Source: Deltaproteobacteria bacterium (GTDB lineage: Bacteria > Desulfobacterota > Syntrophobacteria > BM002). Taken from it: a DNA stretch of 57,543 bases. This document shows, one piece after another, positions 26,001-34,206 of the stretch. The position numbers and the translations under genes are program-made. The notes beneath the pieces were generated by a model. It made no database searches. It was not told the origin of the DNA and saw only the letters and a program-made list of their open reading frames with translations. How positions within the stretch are numbered: the first letter of the stretch is position 1; the number at the start of each line of letters is the position of its first letter. The stretch covers positions 1 to 57,543 of the forward strand of contig JAFDGZ010000019.1 of the NCBI GenBank assembly GCA_019309045.1, read 5' to 3'.

Positions 26001-26020
26001 CTGCAAGATTTTTCTTGCAT
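26001..26020. promoter_or_regulatory. Candidate enhancer site: CTGCA-N10-TGCAT
   Basis: The half-sites TGCA are ten bases apart, and the palindrome extends to TGCAAGA / TCTTGCA (26002-26008 and 26013-26019). The same TGCA-N10-TGCA layout is seen at 26090, 33537 and 33625. It is a candidate binding site for a dimeric activator; a transcribed hairpin is the alternative. Confidence 0.5.
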
Positions 26021-26087
26021 CATATCTGGGCAATCATACATAATAACCCGACTAAAGAAAAATCGTTGGAATGGAGGAAAAAGATTG

Positions 26088-26111
26088 CAGTGCAAAAACA
26101 AATATGCACTG
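26088..26111. promoter_or_regulatory. Candidate enhancer site: CAGTGCA-N10-TGCACTG
   Basis: A perfect 7-bp inverted repeat with an AT-only-but-one spacer of ten bases. It starts 89 bases from the site at 26001, the same interval as the pair at 33537 and 33625 (88 bases). It lies 55 bases before the DUF362 gene and upstream of the divergent sigma-54 promoter. Confidence 0.55.
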
Positions 26112-26166
26112 GTAGGGGTGAATAGTTATTGAGAACCGTCAACGTGGTCCAAATGGAGGCTCGTCG

Positions 26167-27300
26167 ATGGACCAGGACGAGAGGAGAGTGCCAGTGGCTA
26201 GCTCAGTCTTTGCAATGGATCTTCGTGCCAGTATCAAGGAAAATCTCTTTGCCAAGCTCGACCGTCTGCTAGACGCAGTTGCTCTCGAGAAGATGATCCA
26301 TCCCAGGCATCTTGTGGCTATCAAGCTTCACTTTGGCGAAAAGGGTAACACCGCCTACATAGAACCGGTATTTCTTCGCCACATAGTGGATCGCGTCAAG
26401 CGGTTGGGAGGCAAACCTTTTCTCACCGATGCTAATACGCTATATGTGGGTTCAAGGACCAACAGCGTGGACCATCTCAGTACGGCCATTGAAAACGGCT
26501 TCGCCTATGCTGTGGTGGGGGCGCCTCTCACCATTGCCGACGGCCTGCGGGGCAACTCCGAAGTAGCAGTGCAGGTCGATCTACCAATTTACCATGAGGT
26601 CTACCTAGGGGCCGATGTGGTGCATGCAGATGCGCTAATCAGCGTGGCGCATTTCAAGGGTCACGAACTTGCCGGCTTTGGCGGCACCATAAAGAATATC
26701 GGCATGGGATGCGCCTCTCGCAGAGGCAAGTTGGCTCAGCACTGCGAAGTCTCTCCCAAATTCAACGGCAAAAAGTGTGTCGGCTGCGGCGAATGTGTGG
26801 CCCACTGTCCGGTGGAGGCCATCACACTCGTGAAAAAAAAGGCCAAGAAAGACGTAAAGAAATGCATTGGCTGTGGCGAGTGCATTGCTGTCTGTCCGGA
26901 AGAGGCGGTCACCATTCCCTGGGACAAGGATATGGCCCGCTTTCAAAAAAAGATGGTCGAATACACTTTCGGGGTGCTCCAAGGGAAAAAGGATAGAGCC
27001 CTGTTTTTGAACTTTGTCTGTCGGGTCACGCCGCAATGCGATTGCTATAGCTACAGTGACGCCCCTTTAGTCAATGATCTCGGCATCCTGGCCAGCCTAG
27101 ACCCGATAGCTGTTGATCAGGCTGCAGTGGATCTCGTCAATGACCAGGCAGCACTGCCCGGGTGCTGCCTGACAAGCAATACCGCAGCGGGTGAGGACAA
27201 GTTCCGGGGAGTCTATCCCCACATTGATTGGTCGGTACAGCTGGACTACGGAGAGAAGTTGGGCCTTGGAAGCAGGAAGTACAAGATCAACCATATATAA
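26167..27300 (+). CDS. DUF362 protein with two [4Fe-4S] clusters
   Basis: This 377-residue cytoplasmic protein has a DUF362 domain (about residues 45-215 and 270-377) interrupted by a two-cluster ferredoxin insert (CVGCGECVAHCP near 200 and CIGCGECIAVCP near 230). Lys/Arg-rich spacing between the clusters is typical. DUF362 proteins have no firm biochemical role and are widespread in anaerobes as putative electron-transfer proteins. GGAGG lies nine bases before ATG 26167. The next gene, a His-rich membrane protein, begins 65 bases later on the same strand, so it probably belongs to the sensor operon. Confidence 0.87.
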   Translation: MDQDERRVPVASSVFAMDLRASIKENLFAKLDRLLDAVALEKMIHPRHLVAIKLHFGEKGNTAYIEPVFLRHIVDRVKRLGGKPFLTDANTLYVGSRTNSVDHLSTAIENGFAYAVVGAPLTIADGLRGNSEVAVQVDLPIYHEVYLGADVVHADALISVAHFKGHELAGFGGTIKNIGMGCASRRGKLAQHCEVSPKFNGKKCVGCGECVAHCPVEAITLVKKKAKKDVKKCIGCGECIAVCPEEAVTIPWDKDMARFQKKMVEYTFGVLQGKKDRALFLNFVCRVTPQCDCYSYSDAPLVNDLGILASLDPIAVDQAAVDLVNDQAALPGCCLTSNTAAGEDKFRGVYPHIDWSVQLDYGEKLGLGSRKYKINHI

Positions 27301-27365
27301 TCCGGGCAGTTGACCAGGGCAGCCGTCCCACCAATAATTACCAGAAATTTACTCGATGAATCAAA

Positions 27366-27914
27366 ATGTTGTACCTTAAATGCAGCACAGCCCCACGACG
27401 TTGCCGACACACTTGCAAAAGGCTTGCGAGTCGAGTAACACCCCTCCGGTTGACCAGCCTGGCACTGTTCTTCTGGATAGTGACCCAGCCAAGCACTCTC
27501 TGGGCCCTGCAGGTGCATCCTGCCCCCGAGGGACTCTTTGCCCATCAGATAGCCCACCTGTTTTTCATTCTTTCCATGGGCATTCTCGTCTACTGGCTGC
27601 AATCCAACAATCTGGTGAGAGAGCGCGGCTGGCGATTTGTGCAGCTCTCCTGCATCCTGTTTATAGTGTGGAACTGCTGTGCCTTCACCGGCCACTGGCT
27701 GAGCAGCAAAATGGTCCCCGAAATGTTTATCGGTGCCACCTCAGATGTTGATCGCCGCCTTATTGTAAGCCGCTCACCTACGCTTGCACTTGCCTATTAC
27801 TTTCTCAACATGGATCACCTTCTGTGTGTACCGGCCATCTCCTTTCTCTTTCTTGGTCTGCGTGCCTTTTACCGCCAGGCACGCCTAGAGGAGGCAGGCG
27901 AAGATGGTTACTAG
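27366..27914 (+). CDS. His-rich small membrane protein, copy 2
   Basis: This 182-residue protein is the paralogue of the one at 21436-21891. It has a positively charged N terminus, a signal-like hydrophobic stretch (about 28-48) and three further helices. The conserved histidines are H51, H60, H64 (HPAPEGLFAHQIAH), H110 and H151 (DHLLCVPA). The extra N-terminal 25 residues suggest the true start may be internal, but no ATG or GTG with a good ribosome binding site is available. The gene overlaps the following kinase by 11 bases, as its paralogue overlaps its own sensor gene. Confidence 0.75.
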   Translation: MLYLKCSTAPRRCRHTCKRLASRVTPLRLTSLALFFWIVTQPSTLWALQVHPAPEGLFAHQIAHLFFILSMGILVYWLQSNNLVRERGWRFVQLSCILFIVWNCCAFTGHWLSSKMVPEMFIGATSDVDRRLIVSRSPTLALAYYFLNMDHLLCVPAISFLFLGLRAFYRQARLEEAGEDGY

Positions 27915-29421
27915 TCTACCACTCTATCCTGTGTGGCTGGTTGACGTCATGGGGGCAACCTCGATGATTGTTTTGTCTTTCCTCTGCGTCAGGTACGCCC
28001 ATCTGCTCAGACTCTCTGATAGCAAAAACGTCATATGGACCTATCTGTTGTGGCTCTCACTAGCACTCGCCCTTTTTTCACTGTCGCGTTCAATAGCACA
28101 CATAGCCAAGCGAGTGCTTCTTCTTACAGACAACGGCGATATCTGGCTCATGCTGAGGCCTGTCACCGGCTCTATCAATACACTCACCTTTGTAATCGTC
28201 AGCAGCATTACTCTGTTCTTCCAGAGAGTATACCGGGTAAATGTCCAAATTCTCAATGATAAGGAGGCAATCGAGCGGGCCAGTGAAGAACTCCTCTGGC
28301 TCAACCGCAACCTTGAAGAAATCGTTAGGCAGCGGACTGCAGAACTGTCTGCTTCGGAAAAGAACTACCGGCGCATATTCGAGGCTTCCATGGACATCAT
28401 TCTCATCCTGGACAGAACAGGAAAATTTCTAGACATAAATCAGGCCGGTCTCAATAATCTGGGCTATGGTACCAAAACCGAACTCGTGGGCACCAGCAGT
28501 CTGGCTGATCTGGTGGAACATCCAGTAGACTGCCAGAAGGTGCTCAGAGAAATTGCCGAGGCTGGCTTCAAGAAAAACCTCGAGTGCCGGCTGCGCCGCA
28601 GAGATGGAGAAATTCTCACCTGGCTGTTCACTTTTACGGTGAACCGCGGCCTGGGGGGTGAAGTTGAGACTTTCGAGGGCATTGCCAAAGATATTACCGA
28701 AAGAAAAAAGATGGAGCAGCAACTGCTGCAGGCGGATCGTCTGGCCTCACTCGGCCAGCTTTCTGCTGGTGTTGCTCACGAAATTAACAATCCCCTCGGA
28801 CTGATACTGGGTTATACTCAACTGCTGCTGAGGAGTGAACCAGGAGACACCCAGACTTTTGCCGATTTGAAAATCATTGAAAAACATGCCCAGAATTGCA
28901 AGGTTATTGTGGAAGATCTTCTCAATTTCGCCCGCTCCAGTGAATCTCAAAAGGGTCCGGTTAACATCAACGATCTTCTCAGGGAGACAGTGGCCGTGGT
29001 GCAGCATCAGTTTGCTCTCGACAACGTTGTTATCGAAACGCACTACAGCGCAGGCCTGCCAACCATCAATGCCGACGGCGAAAAACTGAAACAGGTGTTC
29101 ATGAACCTTTTTATGAATGCCAGGCAGGCCATCGAACACCATGGAACCATCAGGATACACACTGGAAGTTCAGCCTCTCGCCATTGGATCACCATATCTG
29201 TGGCTGACACCGGGGTCGGCATCCCCGCGCCTATTGTGGACAAGATCTTTGATCCCTTCTTCACCACCAAGCCTACTGGGCAGGGCACTGGGCTGGGCTT
29301 GTCGGTAAGCTATGGTATCATCAAGGATCATCAGGGGGAAATCACTGTAGAGAGCACTCCTGGCGAAGGCAGCATCTTCACCATTCGGCTTCCTGTCAGA
29401 CCAGAAAGGGAATATCTCTAG
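27904..29421 (+). CDS. Membrane PAS histidine kinase
   Basis: This 505-residue kinase has four N-terminal membrane segments (about 10-110), a coiled linker, a PAS domain (about 150-270), HisKA with [10 protein letters not shown] near residue 293, and a full HATPase domain ([30 protein letters not shown]). The membrane part is paralogous to that of the sensor at 20369-21436, including H66 matching H63 there. It is followed 36 bases later by an NtrC-type regulator, its obvious partner. The preceding small membrane protein overlaps its start and may be its sensing subunit. Confidence 0.9.
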   Translation: MVTSLPLYPVWLVDVMGATSMIVLSFLCVRYAHLLRLSDSKNVIWTYLLWLSLALALFSLSRSIAHIAKRVLLLTDNGDIWLMLRPVTGSINTLTFVIVSSITLFFQRVYRVNVQILNDKEAIERASEELLWLNRNLEEIVRQRTAELSASEKNYRRIFEASMDIILILDRTGKFLDINQAGLNNLGYGTKTELVGTSSLADLVEHPVDCQKVLREIAEAGFKKNLECRLRRRDGEILTWLFTFTVNRGLGGEVETFEGIAKDITERKKMEQQLLQADRLASLGQLSAGVAHEINNPLGLILGYTQLLLRSEPGDTQTFADLKIIEKHAQNCKVIVEDLLNFARSSESQKGPVNINDLLRETVAVVQHQFALDNVVIETHYSAGLPTINADGEKLKQVFMNLFMNARQAIEHHGTIRIHTGSSASRHWITISVADTGVGIPAPIVDKIFDPFFTTKPTGQGTGLGLSVSYGIIKDHQGEITVESTPGEGSIFTIRLPVRPEREYL

Positions 29422-29457
29422 AACTGGCTGCCGTTTTCTGGCGAAGGTAAGACAACC

Positions 29458-30849
29458 ATGACAGCAAAAATACTCCTAGTCGACGACGAATTGGATATGT
29501 TGAGCCTGCTGAAGCGGCTCATTGCCAGTGAATTCGCCTGTGACATCGACACCGCGGCAAGTGGGGTCCAGGCCTTGGAACTCCTGGCTCGCAGCACCTA
29601 TGATCTTGCCCTTGTAGATGTTCGCATGCCCGGTATGGACGGCATTGAACTGCTCGAACGCATAAGAGAGACCAATCCGTGGACCACGGTTTTGATGTTG
29701 ACCGCCTATGGGGTAGTTGAACTGGCAGTGGAATCAATCAAAAAGGGCGCCTATGATTTCATCACCAAGCCTTTTGACCAGGACAAACTCATTCACGTGC
29801 TCCGCAATGCTATGGAGCGAAGCAGACTCCTCAGGGAAAACCTCAACCTCCAGCGCCGCATTAAAGAAAGCGAGCCTTTCCAGGATCTGGTCGGGGCCAG
29901 TCCTGCCATGCAGCGCATATACCAGACCATTCAGATGATCGCCAAAACAGACGTCACCGTGCTGCTCACCGGCGAATCTGGGACTGGCAAGGACCTGGCC
30001 GCCCGGGCCATCCACCGGTTGAGTCACCGCAGCAGCAAACCATACGTAGCAGTCAATTGTCCCACCCTGCCGGAAAACATCCTGGAGAGTGAACTCTTTG
30101 GCTATCGTAAAGGCGCCTTCACCGACGCCTCAGCAGACAAAACAGGGCTCTTCGAAGACGCCCAAGGGGGTACCATTTACCTGGATGAAATCGGTGACAT
30201 AGCACCCACAATTCAGACCAAACTACTGCGCGTCCTTCAGGAAAAGGAAATCAAACCCCTCGGGCAAAATAAATCGATTACCGTGGACGTCCGCGTCATA
30301 GCTTCCACCAACAGAAACCTTCGCGAAAAAATCCAGCAGAAGCAATTTCGCGAAGACCTCTTTTTTCGCTTGAATGTACTCACACTGGAAATGCCTCCCT
30401 TGCGAGAACGAAAAGAAGATATACCACTGCTGGCTGAACACTTCCTACAGCGCTACTGTGCCGAGTTCAACAAACCGGGAAAGTCCTTGTCACCTGAGTT
30501 CATCGAGCTTCTTCTTCGCCGACCATGGGAAGGCAATGTACGGGAACTGGAAAACATTATCAAACGCGCCATCCTCCTCTCAGCCGACGAGCTTATTCAA
30601 CCAGAGGACATCAACTGGACTAGTCTGCGGCCTCAGGAGTGCCTGGTGGGCATGGAAATTCATGATCTCCCTTACAAAGAGGCCAAGAAAGAGTTGCTGC
30701 AGCGCTTTCACATTGAGTATCTGTCGAGGCTTCTCAGCCGCCACAAGGGAAATGTCACCCGCTCGGCCAAAGAAATCGGCATGGAGCGCCAGGCGCTCCA
30801 GCAGATTATGCGCCGCTATGGGGTGAAATCTCAGGACTTCCGCAATTAG
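29458..30849 (+). CDS. NtrC-family sigma-54 response regulator
   Basis: This 463-residue activator has a receiver (D9-D10, D54, Lys in FITKPF), an AAA+ domain (Walker A GESGTGKD near 170, Walker B GGTIYLDE near 238, Arg fingers in FREDLFFRL) and a Fis-type HTH at the C terminus (GNVTRSAKEIGMERQALQQIM). The sigma-54 contact loop reads GAFTDA instead of GAFTGA, a variant that also occurs in other activators. It is the only sigma-54 activator visible here and lies between two sigma-54 promoters that share upstream inverted repeats. Its partner is most likely the kinase just upstream. Confidence 0.92.
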   Translation: MTAKILLVDDELDMLSLLKRLIASEFACDIDTAASGVQALELLARSTYDLALVDVRMPGMDGIELLERIRETNPWTTVLMLTAYGVVELAVESIKKGAYDFITKPFDQDKLIHVLRNAMERSRLLRENLNLQRRIKESEPFQDLVGASPAMQRIYQTIQMIAKTDVTVLLTGESGTGKDLAARAIHRLSHRSSKPYVAVNCPTLPENILESELFGYRKGAFTDASADKTGLFEDAQGGTIYLDEIGDIAPTIQTKLLRVLQEKEIKPLGQNKSITVDVRVIASTNRNLREKIQQKQFREDLFFRLNVLTLEMPPLRERKEDIPLLAEHFLQRYCAEFNKPGKSLSPEFIELLLRRPWEGNVRELENIIKRAILLSADELIQPEDINWTSLRPQECLVGMEIHDLPYKEAKKELLQRFHIEYLSRLLSRHKGNVTRSAKEIGMERQALQQIMRRYGVKSQDFRN

Positions 30850-30860
30850 AAGGGCAATAC

Positions 30861-32255
30861 GTGCAATACGACCTGGTGATCCTGGGGGCCGGCCCTGGAG
30901 GTTACGTGGCAGCAATCCGTGCTGCCCAGCTCGGGGCGAGAGTAAGCATCATCGAAAAGGAATTGGTGGGCGGCACCTGTCTCAACTGGGGTTGCATACC
31001 CACCAAAGCCATGTACAAATCCGCCAGACTTTTTGAGCAAATCCGCCAGGCAGATCACTTCGGCCTGAGCTGCACTGGCGCTGTGGCTCATCTCGACAAG
31101 ATTATCTCCCGAAATCAGAAGATCGTCCGAGAACTCCGGCAGGGGGTGGAGCGGTTGTTTAGGAGACACCGAGTGAATCTGCTGTTCGGTGAGGGCAGGC
31201 TCCGTCGGCATAACGAAATAGAAGTAACCAGCTCCGAGCACCCGCCGCAACAGGTGTGCGGCCGCCGCATCATCATTGCCACCGGCTCAGAGCCGAAGGT
31301 TCTGCAAATCTTGCCCTGGGACAATCAAAGAGTGTTCAACACCAGAAGCATCCTGGAGCTCAGGCAATTACCCAGGAGCCTGTTCATTATTGGCGGCGGC
31401 GTCTCGGGATGCGAGTTTGCCCAGATCTTCAGAGCCCTGGGCTGTGAAGTTCACCTGAGTAAACGGAGCAGAGAACCAATAAAATCCCTTGATGGCGACC
31501 TCAATAGAGCCTTGGTCCGCAGCTTGAAGAAGCGACGGATCATCTTGCACCTGGGAGATCCGCCAGTTGCCGGCCGTTACACAGAGAGTGGAGTGGAGGT
31601 GACACTGCAGTCAGGCAAAGCTGTCTGCACAGAGGCTGTTCTAGTCACAGTAGGCAGGATGCCGGTCTCAACAGGACTTGGTTTTCGTAAAGTTGGGCTC
31701 ACTTTGAAAAACGGCTTCCTGCCGGTGGACGAGCACTGCCAAACCAACATCCCCGGGATCTATGCCATTGGCGATGTGGTTGGAGAACATCTTCTGGCCC
31801 ATTACGCCTCTCATCAGGGAATTGTGGCGGTGGAGCATGCACTCGGCAACGGCAAGGCTGTCGTCGACAAGCACGCGGTACCGGCTGCCATTTATACTGA
31901 TCCAGAGATCGCCACCGTGGGATTGACCAGCAGACAATGCCAAGAGCTGGGAATCAGTTATCGCCAGGGCAACTTTCCTTTTCGAGCCCTGGGAAAGGCA
32001 CATGCCCTAGGGGAAATCGACGGCTTCGTCAAAGTAATTGCTGCTGAAGAAGATGGCCGCATCCTCGGGGTGCACATTATCGGCCCAGAGGCGGGCAGCT
32101 TGATTGGTGAGTGTACTCTGGCCCTCAAGCAGGGGGCTACCGTGGAGGATGTAGCCCGCACTATCCATGCTCATCCCACCTTGAACGAAGCCGTCTGGGA
32201 GGCAGCAGAGGATGTGCGGGGCTTGGCCATCCACAAGCTGGATTTGAAGCTCTAG
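30861..32255 (+). CDS. lpdA: Dihydrolipoyl dehydrogenase
   Basis: Lpd reoxidises dihydrolipoyl groups with NAD+. The 464-residue flavoprotein has the FAD motif GAGPGGYVAA, the redox disulfide C40-X4-C45 (GGTCLNWGC), the NAD motif IIGGGVSGCEFA and the C-terminal HPTLNE. The start is GTG at 30861 with AAGGG upstream, 11 bases after the activator gene. It begins an apparent lpdA-lipB-gcvH group. No 2-oxoacid dehydrogenase or GcvP/T gene is in the window, so its lipoyl partner is presumably the H-like protein encoded two genes downstream. Confidence 0.92.
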   Translation: MQYDLVILGAGPGGYVAAIRAAQLGARVSIIEKELVGGTCLNWGCIPTKAMYKSARLFEQIRQADHFGLSCTGAVAHLDKIISRNQKIVRELRQGVERLFRRHRVNLLFGEGRLRRHNEIEVTSSEHPPQQVCGRRIIIATGSEPKVLQILPWDNQRVFNTRSILELRQLPRSLFIIGGGVSGCEFAQIFRALGCEVHLSKRSREPIKSLDGDLNRALVRSLKKRRIILHLGDPPVAGRYTESGVEVTLQSGKAVCTEAVLVTVGRMPVSTGLGFRKVGLTLKNGFLPVDEHCQTNIPGIYAIGDVVGEHLLAHYASHQGIVAVEHALGNGKAVVDKHAVPAAIYTDPEIATVGLTSRQCQELGISYRQGNFPFRALGKAHALGEIDGFVKVIAAEEDGRILGVHIIGPEAGSLIGECTLALKQGATVEDVARTIHAHPTLNEAVWEAAEDVRGLAIHKLDLKL

Positions 32256-32344
32256 AGCGGCTGGCAGCCGGCTCAAAGGGCTGGGCTGGTGGTCTGGCTG
32301 CAACGGCAATGGCTAGTACCGCGGACTAGTTGAGACTTCGGCAT

Positions 32345-33097
32345 ATGGCAGGAAACATACCTGGAGACCCAGATCGGCAGCAGCCTGGGTGGATTATCAA
32401 CCTCGGCAGGAAGGACTATGGCCTTGTCTGGGAGCTGCAGCGCCAGCTGCTCGGTTTGCGCCAGAGAAATCAGGTACCAGACCTCCTGCTCTTGGTAGAG
32501 CACGAACCTGTGATCACTCTGGGCAGACGTGCACAGGAAGCCAATGTGCTTGCTGATCGCCAAGTTTTGAGGGCTTTGGGGATCCGCATATACCGTGTGG
32601 AACGTGGAGGTGACGTCACCTACCACGGCCCTGGTCAGCTCGTGGGCTATCCTATCATCCATCTGGGTCAACAGCGTCTTTCTGTGCGGGGCTACGTGGA
32701 TCTCCTGGAGGAGTTGCTTATTCAGACCCTGGCCGAATTTTCCATTGAAGCCGGTAGAAAACCGCACCAGCGTGGTATCTGGGCAGGAAATGGGAAAATA
32801 GCCGCCATCGGTGTCGCTATAAAGCGCTGGGTCACAATGCATGGCTTTTCCCTCAACATTTCACCGGAATTGTCTCATTTTCGGACCATCAATCCTTGCG
32901 GTCTTTCCCACGAAAAGGTAACCTCCATGGCTTCCATTCTAGCGGCCCCCCCGAACCTGTTGCTGGTCTGTGGCACAGTGGCAAAACAGTTTGCGCAACT
33001 CTTTGCGGGAGCCTGGCAGCAGATGTCTTACCTTGAACTCAAGAGAGAGCTCAAACCTGGCGGCGAGAAAATCGAGGTCGCCGTCAGGGGAAAATGA
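32345..33097 (+). CDS. lipB: Octanoyl-[acyl carrier protein] transferase LipB
   Basis: LipB moves octanoate from acyl carrier protein to lipoyl domains, the first step of lipoate assembly. The 250-residue protein shows RGGDVTYHGPGQLVGYP, GRKPHQRGIW, the catalytic lysine region GKIAAIGVAIKRWVTMHG and the catalytic cysteine NPCG. I chose ATG 32345 over TTG 32330 by codon preference; neither has a clear ribosome binding site. It lies between lpdA and the H-like gene, so it most likely serves that lipoyl protein. LipA is not in the window. Confidence 0.9.
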   Translation: MAGNIPGDPDRQQPGWIINLGRKDYGLVWELQRQLLGLRQRNQVPDLLLLVEHEPVITLGRRAQEANVLADRQVLRALGIRIYRVERGGDVTYHGPGQLVGYPIIHLGQQRLSVRGYVDLLEELLIQTLAEFSIEAGRKPHQRGIWAGNGKIAAIGVAIKRWVTMHGFSLNISPELSHFRTINPCGLSHEKVTSMASILAAPPNLLLVCGTVAKQFAQLFAGAWQQMSYLELKRELKPGGEKIEVAVRGK

Positions 33098-33143
33098 GGG
33101 CCTGGTGCAGCGCATTCGCCAGTAAAACGGAGGAGGGCTTGTT

Positions 33144-33533
33144 GTGAATGAAGAGGCCTTGAAAATCACCGAAGACCATGTCTGGGTTCTACTGCAAACC
33201 GACTTTGTTGTGCTCGGTGTCACGGATTTTGCTGCAGAGGCCCTGGGCACAATTATCTATGTGGAACTTCCGGAGGTCGGTGAAACAATAAACAAGGGTG
33301 AATCGTTTGCCACCATCGAGTCTGGCAAAGCCACCATAGAACTGATTTCTCCAGTCTCCGGCACAGTACTGCAGGCAAATGAGGCACTGGAGGAGACCCC
33401 GTCGCTGGTAAATCAGGATAGTCTCTCCAGCGGATGGGTCGCTCGCCTCAAAATTGGAGATGCTTCTGAACTTGACGATTTGATGAGCAAGCCTGAATAT
33501 GATCTTTTTGTGGCGGCAGATATGGAAGAGTGA
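33144..33533 (+). CDS. gcvH: Glycine cleavage H-like lipoyl protein
   Basis: This 129-residue lipoyl-domain protein has the lipoylation site ESGKA with Lys62, followed by the usual SPVSGTVLQAN, and the N-terminal VWV...VLGVTDFA pattern of H proteins. GGAGG precedes the GTG start at 33144. No GcvP or GcvT is nearby. The glycine before the lysine (ESGK rather than the more usual ESVK) leaves open that it is an H-like lipoate-binding carrier with another role, such as the LbpA proteins of sulfur metabolism. I keep the H-protein name as the best family label. Confidence 0.82.
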   Translation: MNEEALKITEDHVWVLLQTDFVVLGVTDFAAEALGTIIYVELPEVGETINKGESFATIESGKATIELISPVSGTVLQANEALEETPSLVNQDSLSSGWVARLKIGDASELDDLMSKPEYDLFVAADMEE

Positions 33534-33534
33534 C

Positions 33535-33558
33535 CGGTGCAATCTATTTTATGCACTG
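33535..33558. promoter_or_regulatory. Candidate enhancer site: GTGCA-N10-TGCACTG
   Basis: GTGCA (33537-33541) and TGCAC (33552-33556) form an inverted repeat with a ten-base AT-rich spacer. Its right arm TGCACTG is identical to that of the site at 26088-26111. It lies 194 bases before the sigma-54 promoter at 33750. Confidence 0.55.
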
Positions 33559-33622
33559 CAATCAATCCTATTCCATCGACCGAGACTTCGATCTGAGGCA
33601 ACTGGTTGGTCATTCATAGCCC

Positions 33623-33646
33623 AAGTGCAAAGTTTTTTTTGCAGAA
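33623..33646. promoter_or_regulatory. Candidate enhancer site: AGTGCA-N10-TGCAG
   Basis: GTGCA (33625-33629) and TGCAG (33640-33644) are ten bases apart with a T-rich spacer. It starts 88 bases from the site at 33537 and ends 106 bases before the sigma-54 promoter, a usual enhancer distance. Confidence 0.5.
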
Positions 33647-33749
33647 TCTACTCTGTTCACAGCCGCATACACTGCCAACCTATTATTTCTTGTCCACAAT
33701 AATCTAGTAGTATCAACAGGTTATATTCACAACAGCAGATTGTCATGAA

Positions 33750-33765
33750 TGGCACAACCTTTGCT
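33750..33765 (+). promoter_or_regulatory. Sigma-54 promoter, consensus match
   Basis: TGGCAC-AACCT-TTGCT matches the -24/-12 consensus at every defined position. Transcription would begin near 33777, about 65 bases before the pseudo-receiver gene at 33841. Confidence 0.85.
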
Positions 33766-33840
33766 GCATTTACTAAATTTTGTTTTTGCTTTCATCGTTC
33801 AAGGCAGTGCTAATTCTTCGCTTTCATTCCCCGGGGGTTC

Positions 33841-34203
33841 ATGGCAACAGCGCTGATTGTGGACAGGGAGAGCGACACTCGCCAACTGCTGAGAAGGATC
33901 CTTCGTGGCCACGGCCACCAAGTCTTTGCCTTTGCAAACCAGCAGGACGCCCTCGCCTGGGCCAACTCTCATAGGGTTGACTTGGCCATCGTGGAACTCG
34001 AGCCTGAAGTTGGCCTGGACTACAGGGCCTGGCTCACTTTGAAGCAAAGCAAGGGCGAACCGAAAGTATTGACGCTCAGCCGGTACTTCAGCAAGCACCT
34101 GGCCCTTGAAGCGCTGGCTGCTGGCACTGAAGGCTACTTCCTCAAGCCGGTGGACATAGAGGAGCTGGAATTCAAGGTCAACACTCTGGCAATGGACCTC
34201 TGA
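33841..34203 (+). CDS. Pseudo-receiver (response regulator-like) protein
   Basis: This 120-residue CheY-like domain has lost its phosphorylation site: the residue at the acceptor position is Glu52 (AIVELEP instead of AIVDL.P), and the acidic pair is D8-R9. The Thr/Ser (LTLSR) and Lys (FLKPV) positions are kept. It may be locked in one state, as Glu can mimic phospho-Asp, or respond to something else. It is the first gene after a consensus sigma-54 promoter. A purine-poor CCCCGGGGGTTC precedes the ATG, so GGGGG is the only ribosome-binding-like sequence. The next gene begins three bases after its stop. Confidence 0.8.
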   Translation: MATALIVDRESDTRQLLRRILRGHGHQVFAFANQQDALAWANSHRVDLAIVELEPEVGLDYRAWLTLKQSKGEPKVLTLSRYFSKHLALEALAAGTEGYFLKPVDIEELEFKVNTLAMDL

Positions 34204-34206
34204 GCG

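Larger units (their letters stand above)
25460..26166. other. Divergent regulatory region
   Basis: This 707-base region separates the minus-strand regulator/TorD-molybdopterin operon from the plus-strand DUF362 gene and has no convincing gene. It contains a near-consensus sigma-54 promoter on the minus strand (25778-25793) and two TGCA-N10-TGCA inverted repeats (26001-26020 and 26090-26109). A weaker GG-N10-GC match on minus lies at 25659-25674. No plus-strand sigma-54 promoter was found for the DUF362 gene. Confidence 0.7.
33534..33840 (+). other. Regulatory region upstream of pseudo-receiver operon
   Basis: The 307-base gap has no gene. It contains two TGCA-N10-TGCA inverted repeats and one consensus sigma-54 promoter, all pointing to the downstream operon. 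No terminator after the H-protein gene is evident. Confidence 0.7.

Noticed and set aside
29458-30849. Activator inactive because GAFTGA is GAFTDA
   Set aside because: From general knowledge this variant occurs in working activators, and the rest of the AAA+ domain is intact.
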